Assembly (NCBI GenBank): GCA_937958475.1
Contig: CALFXR010000171.1
Location: forward strand, 1-43,043
Direction of reading: 5' to 3'
Source of the DNA: an uncultured Mesorhizobium sp.
Lineage (GTDB): Bacteria > Pseudomonadota > Alphaproteobacteria > Rhizobiales > Rhizobiaceae
Length of the DNA: 43,043 bases
The notes under the pieces are model-generated. The model was not told the DNA's origin and made no database searches. It worked only from the letters and a program-made list of their open reading frames with translations. Shown here one piece after another: positions 16,549 to 23,971 of the stretch (position 1 is its first letter; every line of letters starts with the position of its first letter). Made by a program: the position numbers and the translations under genes.

Positions 16549-18177
16549 CTACTGGCTCACCACCCCTTCCGGCGCGGTTTCGATGCGGAACGCGGCGGAG
16601 ATGAGGGCTCTCGTATAATCGGTCTGCGGCCGCTCGAAAATCTGTTCGGCCGGCCCATGCTCGACCACCTGGCCGTTGCGCATGACGATCACCTCGTTGG
16701 CGAGCGCGCGCACCACCTTCAGGTCGTGGCTGATGAACAGGTAGGCCAGCCCGTAGCGCGCCTGGAGATCGCGCAGCAGGTCGACGACCTGCGCCTGGAC
16801 GCTCATGTCGAGCGCCGAGGTCGGCTCATCGAGCATGACGAACTTCGGCTTCAGCACCATGGCGCGGGCGATGGCGACGCGCTGGCGCTGGCCGCCGGAG
16901 AACTCGTGCGGATAGCGGTGCCGGGTCGACGGGTCGAGCCCGACCTCTTCCAGGGCCCCGATCACGCGCTTCTCGCGCTCGCCCGCCGAAAGCTTCGGCT
17001 CGTGGATGGCGAGGCCTTCCTGGATGATCTCGGACACCGACATGCGCGGGCTGAGCGAGCCGAACGGGTCCTGGAAGACGATCTGCAGCTCGCGCCGCTT
17101 CGGCCGCATCGCCTCGAAGGAGAGCTTGCCGATGTCGGTGCCGTTGAACTCGATGCGCCCGCTCGACGAGATCATCCGCGCCAGCGCCAGGCCGAGTGTC
17201 GTCTTGCCCGAGCCGGATTCGCCGACGACGCCGAGCGTCTGCCCGGCGCGCACGGTGACGTCGATGCCGTCCACCGCCTTCACATGATCGACGGTCTTGC
17301 GGAAGAAGCCCTTCTTGATCGGGAACCAGACCTTGACGTCGTGCCCGGTCATCACCGCCTTCGCCGCTGGGTCGACCACCGGCGGCCGGCCCTTCGGCTC
17401 CGACGCCAGCAGGTGGCGGGTGTAGTCGTGCTGCGGCGCGTCGAAGATCTCTCTTGTCGGCCCCGCCTCGACGATGCGTCCCTGCGTCATCACGCAAACG
17501 CGGTCGGCGATCTTGCGCACGATGCCGAGGTCGTGCGTGATGAACAGCATCGACATGCCCTTGCGGTCCTTGAGCCGGTCGAGCAGCTCGAGGATCTGCG
17601 CCTGCACGGTGACGTCGAGCGCCGTCGTCGGCTCGTCGGCGATCAGCAGCTCCGGCTCGTTGGCCAGCGACATGGCGATCATGACGCGCTGCCGCTGCCC
17701 GCCCGACAGCTGGTGCGGATAGGCCTCCAGCCGCTTGCGCGGATCGCGGATGCCGACCTCCTCGAGCAGCTCCAGCGTCCGCGCCTCGGCCTGGCGGTCG
17801 CCCATGCCCTGGTGCAGCTTGAGTACCTCGCCGACCTGCTGGCGGATCGTGTGCAGCGGGTTGAGCGAGGTCATCGGCTCCTGGAAAATCATGGTGATCT
17901 TGTTGCCGCGCACGCTGCGAAGGCCCGTGTCGTCGAGCGACAGCAGGTCGCGCCCCTCGAACAGGATGCGCCCGGACGGGTGGCTGGCCGCCGGGTAGGG
18001 CAGCAGCTTCAGTACCGACAGCGCCGTCACCGACTTGCCGGAACCCGACTCGCCGACCAGCGCCACCGTCTCTCCACGGGCGATGTCGAAGGAGACGCGG
18101 TCGACCGCGGTCGAGCTCCGGCCGCCCTGCGCGAAGGCGACGGAGAGGTCCTGGACGGAGAGGAGGGGCGACGTCAC
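16549..18177 (-). CDS. yejF: Peptide ABC transporter ATP-binding protein YejF (double ATPase)
   Basis: This 542-residue cytoplasmic protein carries two ABC ATPase domains and powers the YejAB(E)F peptide importer. Domain 1 has Walker A GESGSGKS (42-49), signature LSGGQ (157-161) and Walker B LLIADE (177-182). Domain 2 has Walker A GESGSGKT (about 320-327), signature FSGGQ and Walker B FVMLDE. Each has the oligopeptide-family C-terminal extension (DYTRHLLAS and DYTRALISA). The start is GTG 18177 with GGGAG upstream. It overlaps the PIN-toxin stop by four bases (GTGA), so yejF is translated behind a toxin gene, not directly behind yejE. No other ATPase gene is present, so this one must serve both membrane halves. 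Confidence 0.95.
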   Translation of the reverse strand: MTSPLLSVQDLSVAFAQGGRSSTAVDRVSFDIARGETVALVGESGSGKSVTALSVLKLLPYPAASHPSGRILFEGRDLLSLDDTGLRSVRGNKITMIFQEPMTSLNPLHTIRQQVGEVLKLHQGMGDRQAEARTLELLEEVGIRDPRKRLEAYPHQLSGGQRQRVMIAMSLANEPELLIADEPTTALDVTVQAQILELLDRLKDRKGMSMLFITHDLGIVRKIADRVCVMTQGRIVEAGPTREIFDAPQHDYTRHLLASEPKGRPPVVDPAAKAVMTGHDVKVWFPIKKGFFRKTVDHVKAVDGIDVTVRAGQTLGVVGESGSGKTTLGLALARMISSSGRIEFNGTDIGKLSFEAMRPKRRELQIVFQDPFGSLSPRMSVSEIIQEGLAIHEPKLSAGEREKRVIGALEEVGLDPSTRHRYPHEFSGGQRQRVAIARAMVLKPKFVMLDEPTSALDMSVQAQVVDLLRDLQARYGLAYLFISHDLKVVRALANEVIVMRNGQVVEHGPAEQIFERPQTDYTRALISAAFRIETAPEGVVSQ

Positions 18178-18632
18178 GGCCGTTCTCCCAGGATGTCATC
18201 CAGCGTGAAGGCATTCAGCTCGAGCAACCGCATGTCCTCCGGCACTCTCAGTCGCCGATCGTCGGAGACGAACGCCGCGCAGTCCAGTGCCCGCGCCGTA
18301 GCGATGTGGACCGCATCGGGCAGCCTGACCGACGAGCGCCTGGCACGGATCCCGGCCGCGGCCACGAGCACGTCTCGGCTTACCGGCAGGATTTCGAAGT
18401 TTGGCCCCGGCCGGATCATTTTCTCATAGGCGTTGGCAAGGTCGGTTGCTCCGCGTTCCATCGGCTTGACCAGCACCTCCGCCAGGGTGATCTCGCTGGT
18501 CGCGCCGATGATCTCTCCGTCTTCGACCGCCTCTAGGACCCACCAGGCATGGTCGGAGCGCGCGCCCGCGTGCTCGAACGCCGTGATGAACACGTTGGTA
18601 TCGAGATAGACGCGGGGCTGCGCCGTGTTCAC
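18174..18632 (-). CDS. PIN-domain toxin, probable RNase, of an HTH-PIN toxin-antitoxin module
   Basis: This protein of about 152 residues has the PIN acidic active site: Asp11 in VYLDTNVF, Glu52 in TLAEVLVKP, Asp106 in RLPDAVHIATA and Asp124/125 in FVSDDRRL. PIN toxins cut RNA with Mg2+ bound by such residues. I prefer GTG 18632 because it overlaps the stop of the upstream HTH gene (GTGA) and has GGGA at good spacing; an ATG at 18644 adds four residues but lacks a ribosome-binding site. The 3' end overlaps the yejF GTG. The upstream HTH protein is the probable antitoxin. Pairing is inferred from coupling. Confidence 0.82.
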   Translation of the reverse strand: MNTAQPRVYLDTNVFITAFEHAGARSDHAWWVLEAVEDGEIIGATSEITLAEVLVKPMERGATDLANAYEKMIRPGPNFEILPVSRDVLVAAAGIRARRSSVRLPDAVHIATARALDCAAFVSDDRRLRVPEDMRLLELNAFTLDDILGERP

Positions 18633-19024
18633 CGACGATCCCATTCAGAACGCAGCGTCTGTACGTGCTCGACGATTTCGTCCGCCGTCGCGAAATGCGA
18701 CCGCCGCAGCGCCTTCCAACGGGAAAACTGTCCGGCCTCGGCATCTGCCTTAGCCGGCGCCGTCAGGTCGCCCTCAGTTGTCGCCGGCTCGGTGAAACCT
18801 ACGGGCGATTCCTCCCCACGCGGATCGTGTAGTTCGACCAGCAGTTCGCTGGTGACCCCGCGCAGCCCGCGGCTTCGCGCTGCGTCGATGAGGTTGCGCC
18901 AGTAGGCTACCGGGATCGAGCCCCGCTGTTTCCACGCCGCCACGGTCGGATAGGGCACGCCGAGGTCGCGTCCCAAATCGGCATTGCTCGGCCAAAGCGC
19001 TAGGATCTCTTCTACGCCTTTCAT
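18629..19024 (-). CDS. HTH protein (carph-isopro-like domain), probable antitoxin of the PIN toxin
   Basis: This protein of 131 residues has an N-terminal helix-turn-helix (about residues 1-50): ALWPSNADLGRDLGVPYPTV followed by AAWKQRGSIPVAYWRNLIDA. This is a phage-repressor-like fold I associate with the carph-isopro family. The acidic, flexible second half (about 65-131, with SRWKALRRSHFATADEIVEH) is where an antitoxin would wrap its toxin. ATG 19024 is preferred over the adjacent TTG. The gene is coupled to the PIN gene by a GTGA overlap. Upstream lies an AT-rich promoter (20 of 60 bases G or C at 19021-19080) with an inverted repeat. Antitoxin function is inferred. Confidence 0.75.
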   Translation of the reverse strand: MKGVEEILALWPSNADLGRDLGVPYPTVAAWKQRGSIPVAYWRNLIDAARSRGLRGVTSELLVELHDPRGEESPVGFTEPATTEGDLTAPAKADAEAGQFSRWKALRRSHFATADEIVEHVQTLRSEWDRR

Positions 19025-19037
19025 CAATCACATTCTA

Positions 19038-19076
19038 GCAAAATGTTTTGATGAGAGCAATACAGATGCATTTTGC
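19038..19076. promoter_or_regulatory. Candidate operator of the HTH-PIN module: GCAAAATG / CATTTTGC inverted repeat
   Basis: Perfect eight-base arms at 19038-19045 and 19069-19076, separated by 23 bases, lie just upstream of the HTH gene in a strikingly AT-rich pocket. The spacing suits two dimer contacts for the encoded HTH protein; autorepression is inferred. Confidence 0.5.
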
Positions 19077-19118
19077 ATGTGTTTCTCGCCGGAATCCTAT
19101 GCATATCGAAAGCGCCGC

Positions 19119-19511
19119 TCAAACCGCCGCCTCGACGTCGGTCTGGCGGAAGTCGTCGCCCTTGAACAGCAGCGGCTCGCTGCGCGCCCTGGCCAGCGCA
19201 TAGGCGAAGCAGTCGCCGAGGTTGAGCTTCGCCGCGTGCTTGCCCTTGCCGAAACGCTGGTAGGCCTCGCGGGCGAGGCGGGCCTGCTCCGGGCCGACCG
19301 GAGCGATCTTCACGCCCAGGCGAAGAAGCAGTGGATCGAGAGCCTCGGACAGTTCGGGCGTCTTTCCCCGGTCGACGCGCAGCGCGATCTCGAGATAGTT
19401 CACCGGGGAGATCGCAACATCGTCGGTGCGTTCGCCGATGAAGTCCGCGAAGGCATGTTCTTCCGGCTCCTTCAGCAGCATCGCCAGGACGGCTGACGCG
19501 TCCACGATCAT
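19119..19511 (-). CDS. vapC: VapC family PIN-domain toxin
   Basis: This 130-residue protein is the toxin of a VapBC module and probably an Mg2+-dependent RNase. The PIN acidic residues are Asp4 in MIVDASAVLAML, Glu41 in NYLEIALRV, Asp100 in LNLGDCFAYALAR and Asp119/120 in FKGDDF. The MIVDASA ... NLGDCFAYALA pattern is characteristic of rhizobial VapC proteins. I chose ATG 19511, which overlaps the vapB stop (ATGA at 19508-19511); a start 15 bases upstream would give an unusual leader. About 100 bases separate it from the HTH-PIN module, which has its own promoter. Confidence 0.9.
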   Translation of the reverse strand: MIVDASAVLAMLLKEPEEHAFADFIGERTDDVAISPVNYLEIALRVDRGKTPELSEALDPLLLRLGVKIAPVGPEQARLAREAYQRFGKGKHAAKLNLGDCFAYALARARSEPLLFKGDDFRQTDVEAAV

Positions 19512-19756
19512 TTGGGTAGTCCCCATTCGTCGTAGAGGTCGGAATGGTCGCTGGTGACGCCGGGCGGCGGCGGCGGCAGCGAGTCCAGCAATTCGCGGAC
19601 CCGCCGCTTCTTCTCGGCCACGTCCCGCTCCCGCTTGAGCCGCTCCAGCCTTTCCTCCAGCGCATGCTGGGTCGCCGAGGTCATCGTCTCGCCGGTTTCG
19701 GCCGCCAGTTCCCTGGCCAGCCGCTGGACTTCCTCGTTCTCGATGTTCAGGCCCAT
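19508..19756 (-). CDS. vapB: VapB-type antitoxin (Rv0623/PSK transcription-factor-like)
   Basis: This 82-residue protein is the antitoxin for VapC. It begins MGLNIENEEVQRLARELAAE, the typical start of the Rv0623/PSK-like VapB family (a short beta strand, then helices forming a ribbon-helix-helix-like DNA-binding dimer). After a basic helix (ERLERLKRERDVAEKKRRV) it has a Pro-rich linker and a C-terminal toxin-binding tail, SDHSDLYDEWGLPK. GGAGG lies five bases before ATG 19756, which decides against an ATG four codons earlier. Translation is coupled to vapC by an ATGA overlap. A near-perfect palindrome immediately upstream is the likely operator. Confidence 0.9.
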   Translation of the reverse strand: MGLNIENEEVQRLARELAAETGETMTSATQHALEERLERLKRERDVAEKKRRVRELLDSLPPPPPGVTSDHSDLYDEWGLPK

Positions 19757-19768
19757 TCCGGCCTCCAT

Positions 19769-19793
19769 GGTAGAAAACGGGGCGTTTTATACC
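19769..19793. promoter_or_regulatory. Candidate VapB operator: 25-base near-perfect palindrome
   Basis: The arms GGTAGAAAACG and CGTTTTATACC flank three G bases, with one mismatch in eleven pairs. It lies 13 bases upstream of the vapB ATG, inside the 49-base gap after yejE, where VapBC autorepression would be expected. Confidence 0.6.
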
Positions 19794-19805
19794 ACATCGA
19801 ACCCC

Positions 19806-20951
19806 TCACCGGAACGTTTTGCGCGGGTCGAAGGCGTCGCGGGTCGCCTCGCCGATGAAGATCAGCAGCGACAGCATCAGCGAGATGACGACGAAGCCCG
19901 ACAGGCCGAGCCACGGCGCGTTGAGGTTGCGCTGGCCCTGCTTCAGCAATTCGCCGAGCGAGGCCGAGCCCGGCGGCAGGCCGAAGCCGAGGAAGTCGAG
20001 CGAGGTCAGCGTCGTGATCGAGCCGTTGAGGATAAACGGCAGGAAGGTCAGCGTCGCCACCATCGCGTTGGGCAAAAGGTGGCGGAACATGATGGTGCGG
20101 TTGGGCACGCCCAGCGCGCGCGCCGCGTTGACGTATTCGAAGTTGCGCGCGCGCAGGAACTCGGCGCGCACCACGCCGACGAAGCCGACCCAGGAGAACA
20201 GAAGCATGATGCCGAGCAGGACGAAGAAGCCCGGCGGCAGCACCGCCGAGATGATCAGCAAGAGGTAGAGCACCGGGATCGACGACCAGATCTCGATGAA
20301 GCGCTGGAAGAGCAGGTCGGTCCAGCCGCCGAAATAGCCTTGCACGGCGCCGGCCGAGACGCCGATCACCGCCGAGGCCAGCGTCAGGGTGAGGCCGAAC
20401 AGAACCGAGACGCGGAAGCCGTAGATGACGCGCGCCAGCACGTCGCGCGCCTGGTCGTCGGTGCCCAGCCAGTTCCAGTTGCCGATCGTGCAGTTGGAGT
20501 CGTCGACGCCCAGCGGATAGCGCTCGCAGCGCTTCTCGACCGGATAGAGCCAGGACGGCTTGGCGGGGGCCGCTTCGGGAATGTCGTTGTTGACGGTGCG
20601 ATAGGAGTAGCGGATCGGCGGCCAGATCAGCCAGCCGTTCGCCTTGATCTCGTCCTGGATCACCGGGTCGCGGTAGTCGGTGACGGCGTAGAAGCCGCCG
20701 AACTTTTCCTCCGGATAGTCGACCAGCGTGGGAAACAGGATCTCGCCCTTGTAGGAGGCAAGCACCGGCCGGTCGCTGGCGATGAATTCCGAGAAGAGCG
20801 ACAGGACGAACAGGACGAGGAAGATCCACAGCGACCAGTAGCCGCGCCGGTTGGCCTTGAAGTTCTGCCAGCGCCGCTGGTTGAGCGGCGACAGCCATGG
20901 CCGCTTCGCCGTTTCACCCGCCGTCGCGCCGGCCGCCACGTCGGCGGACAT
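19806..20951 (-). CDS. yejE: Peptide ABC transporter permease YejE
   Basis: This 381-residue inner-membrane permease is one half of the channel of a Yej-type oligopeptide importer. The N-terminus (MSADVAAGATAGETAKRPWL) is followed by LSPLNQRRWQNFKANRRGYW, a typical YejE/OppC N-terminal signature. A first membrane helix (about 42-60) precedes a periplasmic region with WLGTDDQARDVLARVIYGFR. The binding-protein-dependent permease core ends with the EAA-type loop EYVNAARALGVPNRTIMFRH, which contacts YejF. The ATG shares one base with the yejB stop (TGATG at 20949-20953). yejF does not follow directly because two toxin-antitoxin modules intervene. Confidence 0.94.
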   Translation of the reverse strand: MSADVAAGATAGETAKRPWLSPLNQRRWQNFKANRRGYWSLWIFLVLFVLSLFSEFIASDRPVLASYKGEILFPTLVDYPEEKFGGFYAVTDYRDPVIQDEIKANGWLIWPPIRYSYRTVNNDIPEAAPAKPSWLYPVEKRCERYPLGVDDSNCTIGNWNWLGTDDQARDVLARVIYGFRVSVLFGLTLTLASAVIGVSAGAVQGYFGGWTDLLFQRFIEIWSSIPVLYLLLIISAVLPPGFFVLLGIMLLFSWVGFVGVVRAEFLRARNFEYVNAARALGVPNRTIMFRHLLPNAMVATLTFLPFILNGSITTLTSLDFLGFGLPPGSASLGELLKQGQRNLNAPWLGLSGFVVISLMLSLLIFIGEATRDAFDPRKTFR

Positions 20952-22054
20952 CAGACGTCCCTCCGCTCGAAGTCGATGCGCGGATCGATCCAGGTGTAGG
21001 TCAGGTCGGAGACCAGGCCGATCACCAGGCCGATCAGCGAGAAGATGTAGAGGTTGGCGAAGACCACCGGATAGTCGCGGTCGAGCACAGAGCGGTAGCC
21101 GAGCAGGCCGAGCCCGTCGAGCGAGAAGATGTTTTCGATGAGCAGCGAGCCGGTGAAGAAGGCCGAGATGAAGGCGCCGGGAAAGCCGGCGATGACGATC
21201 AGCATGGCGTTGCGGAAGACGTGGCCGTAGAGCACCTGGCGTTCCGTCAGGCCCTTCGCGCGGGCGGTGACGACATACTGCTTGCGGATCTCGTCGAGGA
21301 AGGAGTTCTTGGTCAGCAGCGTCGTCGTGGCGAAGGCCGACAGCACCATCGCCGTCAGCGGCAGGGCGAGGTGCCAGAAATAGTCGAGCACCTTGTCGAC
21401 CAGCGACAGCTGGTCCCAGTTCTCCGAGGTCAGGCCGCGCAGCGGGAAGATGTCCCAGAAGGACCCGCCGGCGAAAAGCACCATCAGGATGATGGCGAAC
21501 AGGAAGCCGGGGATGGCATAGCCGACGATCACCACGCCGCTCGTCCACACGTCGAAGGCCGAGCCGTCCTTGACCGCCTTGCGGATGCCTAGCGGGATCG
21601 AGATCAGGTAGGAGAGCAGCGTGATCCACAGGCCGAGCGAGATCGACACCGGCATCTTCTCGACGATCAGGTCGATCACCGCGATGTCGCGGAAGAAGCT
21701 CTCGCCGAAATCGAAGCGCGCATAGTCCCACAGCATCTTGAAGAAGCGCTCGAGCGGCGGCTTGTCGAAGCCGAACTGCTTTTCCAGCTGGGCGATGAAT
21801 TCGGGATCGAGACCCTGCGCCCCGCGATATTTCGACGAGCCTTCGCCGCCCTGCTCGAAATTCTGGTTGTTGCCGGCGTCGGCGCCGCCGCCGGAGAGCC
21901 GGTCGCCGGCGTCGCCGCCCTGGCCGGTCAGCTTGGCGATGACCTGTTCGACCGGGCCGCCGGGCGCGAACTGGATCACGGCGAACGAGATCGCCATGAT
22001 GCCGAGCAGCGTCGGGATCATCAGCAGGACGCGGCGGAGGATATAGGCGCCCAT
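20951..22054 (-). CDS. yejB: Peptide ABC transporter permease YejB
   Basis: This 367-residue inner-membrane permease is the partner of YejE. It starts with the OppB/YejB N-terminal helix MGAYILRRVLLMIPTLLGIM and the FAPGGPVEQ motif. A Gly/Asp/Asn-rich loop follows (about residues 45-75), then DPEFIAQLEKQFGFDKPPLE. The EAA loop reads RKQYVVTARAKGLTERQVLY. At the C-terminus, IFSLIGLVIGLVSDLTYTWI and DPRIDFERR are typical for the family. It lies 39 bases after the second binding-protein gene and overlaps yejE by one base. Confidence 0.94.
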   Translation of the reverse strand: MGAYILRRVLLMIPTLLGIMAISFAVIQFAPGGPVEQVIAKLTGQGGDAGDRLSGGGADAGNNQNFEQGGEGSSKYRGAQGLDPEFIAQLEKQFGFDKPPLERFFKMLWDYARFDFGESFFRDIAVIDLIVEKMPVSISLGLWITLLSYLISIPLGIRKAVKDGSAFDVWTSGVVIVGYAIPGFLFAIILMVLFAGGSFWDIFPLRGLTSENWDQLSLVDKVLDYFWHLALPLTAMVLSAFATTTLLTKNSFLDEIRKQYVVTARAKGLTERQVLYGHVFRNAMLIVIAGFPGAFISAFFTGSLLIENIFSLDGLGLLGYRSVLDRDYPVVFANLYIFSLIGLVIGLVSDLTYTWIDPRIDFERRDV

Positions 22055-22093
22055 CAGCGCGTGGCCCCGTGCCGATACCCGTGCCGATCCGAA

Positions 22094-23971
22094 CTACGCC
22101 TTGCCAATCGCCCGCGCCCTTTCCTCATCGAACCACCACAGCGTCTCGGCTGCGAAGCCGAAGTCCGGCTTGGGCTCCTTGAAGCCGAACATGTCCCAGA
22201 ACGCCACGCGGTGATTCGCCGAGTACCAACTTGGAACCCAGTCCATGCGGGCGCGCAAGACCCGGTCGAGCGCGCGCATGACCGTGACGAGTTCGGCCCG
22301 GCTGGCGACGCCGTCGATCGCTTCGACCAGCGCGTCCACCGCCGGATCCTTCGTCCCGGGAAGATTGCGCGAGCCGGGAAGGGCGGCCGATTTCGAATGG
22401 AAGATGCCGTCCATGCCTTCCCGCGTCGGCGTCGCGGAGAACGACACGGCCATGGAGATCATGTCGAAGTCGAATTCCGTCTCCCGCGCCTGGTGCTGGG
22501 CAGATTCCACGAGGCGGATGGAGGCGTCGAAGCCGATCGCCTTCATGTTCTCCACCCAGGGCGAATAGATGCGGACGAAGCTCTCGTCGTCGACGAGGAT
22601 CTCGAGCGTGAACGGCTGTCCCGCAGCGTTGCGCAGCACGCCACCTTCCGCCTTCCAGCCGGCCTCGGCCATCAGCCTCCGCGCCTCGCCGAGCAGCTTG
22701 CGGTCGCGTCCGCGCCCGTCCGAGGGCGGCAGCGCGAAGGCTTCGCCGAAGACCTCGGGCGGCAGCCCGTCGCGCAGCGGTTCGAGCAACGCCAGTTCGT
22801 CGGGGCCGGGCAGGCCGGTTGCCTTGAATTCCGATCGCTCGAAGCACGACTGTGACCGCTGGTAGAGGCCGAAGAACAGCGCCATGTTGGTCCATTCGAA
22901 GTCGAAGCACAGCGCGATCGCACGCCTCACCCGGGCGTCGCGAAAGCGCTCGCGCCGCTGGTTGATCGCCGTCGCCTGCATCGACGGGCGCTTTTCCGAC
23001 GGGAATTCCCGCTTCACCACCTTGCCGGCCGTCATCGCGGGAAAATCGTATGCGGTGGCCCAAAGCCGCGACGTCGCCTCCGAACGGTAGTGCACCTCGC
23101 CCTTCTTGAAGGCTTCGAACGCCGCCTGGCGGTCGCCGTAGAATTCGATCCTCAGGCGGTCGAAATTGTACATGCCGCGATTGACGGCCAAGTCGCGGCC
23201 CCAGTAGTCGGCAACGCGCTCGTACTCGAGCGTCTGGCCGGCCCTGACGAGACCGACCCTGTAGGGTCCCGAACCGAGCGGCGCCTCGAGTCGCGAACCG
23301 TCGAACGGCACGCGGTCGAAATGCGCCTTCGACAGGATCGGGAACGTGGCGACGTCGAGGATCGTGCGTTCCGACTGCTTGCCCGAGAAGACGAGCCTGA
23401 GCGTGGCGGCATCGACGGCGACCGCATCGACCAGGTTGACCAGCGGCAACAGCAATTCGGGGTGGCCCTTCTCCTTGAACAGCCTGTAGGTGAAGGCGCA
23501 GTCCTCGGCGGTGATCGGCGACCCGTCGTGAAACCGTGCCTCGGGCCTGAGCGCGAACTCGAAGCTGTTGCGGTCCGGCGACAGCGTCACCGTCCGCGCC
23601 AGCAGGCCGTAGATGGCGTCCGGCTCGTCGAGCGCGCCGGTCATCAGCGAATCGAAGCAGATCTCCATGCGCGGCGGCGCGTCGCCCTTGGCCACGAAGC
23701 TGTTCAGCGTGTTGAAGGTGGACGGGTTCTGGTTGTACAGCCACTGGTTCGGCCCGTAGTTGAACGCCCCGCCCTTCGGCGCGTCAGGGTTCACGTAGTC
23801 GAAATGGCTGAAGTCGGGGCCGTATTTAAGGTCGCCGAAGGCCGACAGCCCGTGCAGGGCCGTGCCTGTCCGGGTCTCTGCGAAGGCGCCGCGGCCGAGC
23901 AGTGGCGACGCCGCCGCCGCGGCGCCGAGCGCAAGGAACGAACGCCGGTGAAGGGACGGGCGCCCGGTCAA
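22094..23971 (-). CDS. Second YejA-like extracellular solute-binding protein (family 5), Tat-type signal
   Basis: This 625-residue periplasmic binding protein probably delivers peptides to YejBE. The start is TTG 23971, overlapping the TGA of the upstream paralogue (TTGA) with GGGGGG just before it; the ATG frame up to 24142 only crosses the neighbour gene. The N-terminus has a twin-arginine-like signal, HRRSFLALGAAAAASPLLGR. The mature protein has LHGLSAFGDLKYGPDFSHFD and YVNPDAPKGGAFNYGP, hallmarks of YejA-type family 5 proteins, and FARG/DPNAY-like regions typical of peptide binders. It is a diverged tandem copy of the upstream gene and has exactly the same length. Confidence 0.9.
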   Translation of the reverse strand: MTGRPSLHRRSFLALGAAAAASPLLGRGAFAETRTGTALHGLSAFGDLKYGPDFSHFDYVNPDAPKGGAFNYGPNQWLYNQNPSTFNTLNSFVAKGDAPPRMEICFDSLMTGALDEPDAIYGLLARTVTLSPDRNSFEFALRPEARFHDGSPITAEDCAFTYRLFKEKGHPELLLPLVNLVDAVAVDAATLRLVFSGKQSERTILDVATFPILSKAHFDRVPFDGSRLEAPLGSGPYRVGLVRAGQTLEYERVADYWGRDLAVNRGMYNFDRLRIEFYGDRQAAFEAFKKGEVHYRSEATSRLWATAYDFPAMTAGKVVKREFPSEKRPSMQATAINQRRERFRDARVRRAIALCFDFEWTNMALFFGLYQRSQSCFERSEFKATGLPGPDELALLEPLRDGLPPEVFGEAFALPPSDGRGRDRKLLGEARRLMAEAGWKAEGGVLRNAAGQPFTLEILVDDESFVRIYSPWVENMKAIGFDASIRLVESAQHQARETEFDFDMISMAVSFSATPTREGMDGIFHSKSAALPGSRNLPGTKDPAVDALVEAIDGVASRAELVTVMRALDRVLRARMDWVPSWYSANHRVAFWDMFGFKEPKPDFGFAAETLWWFDEERARAIGKA

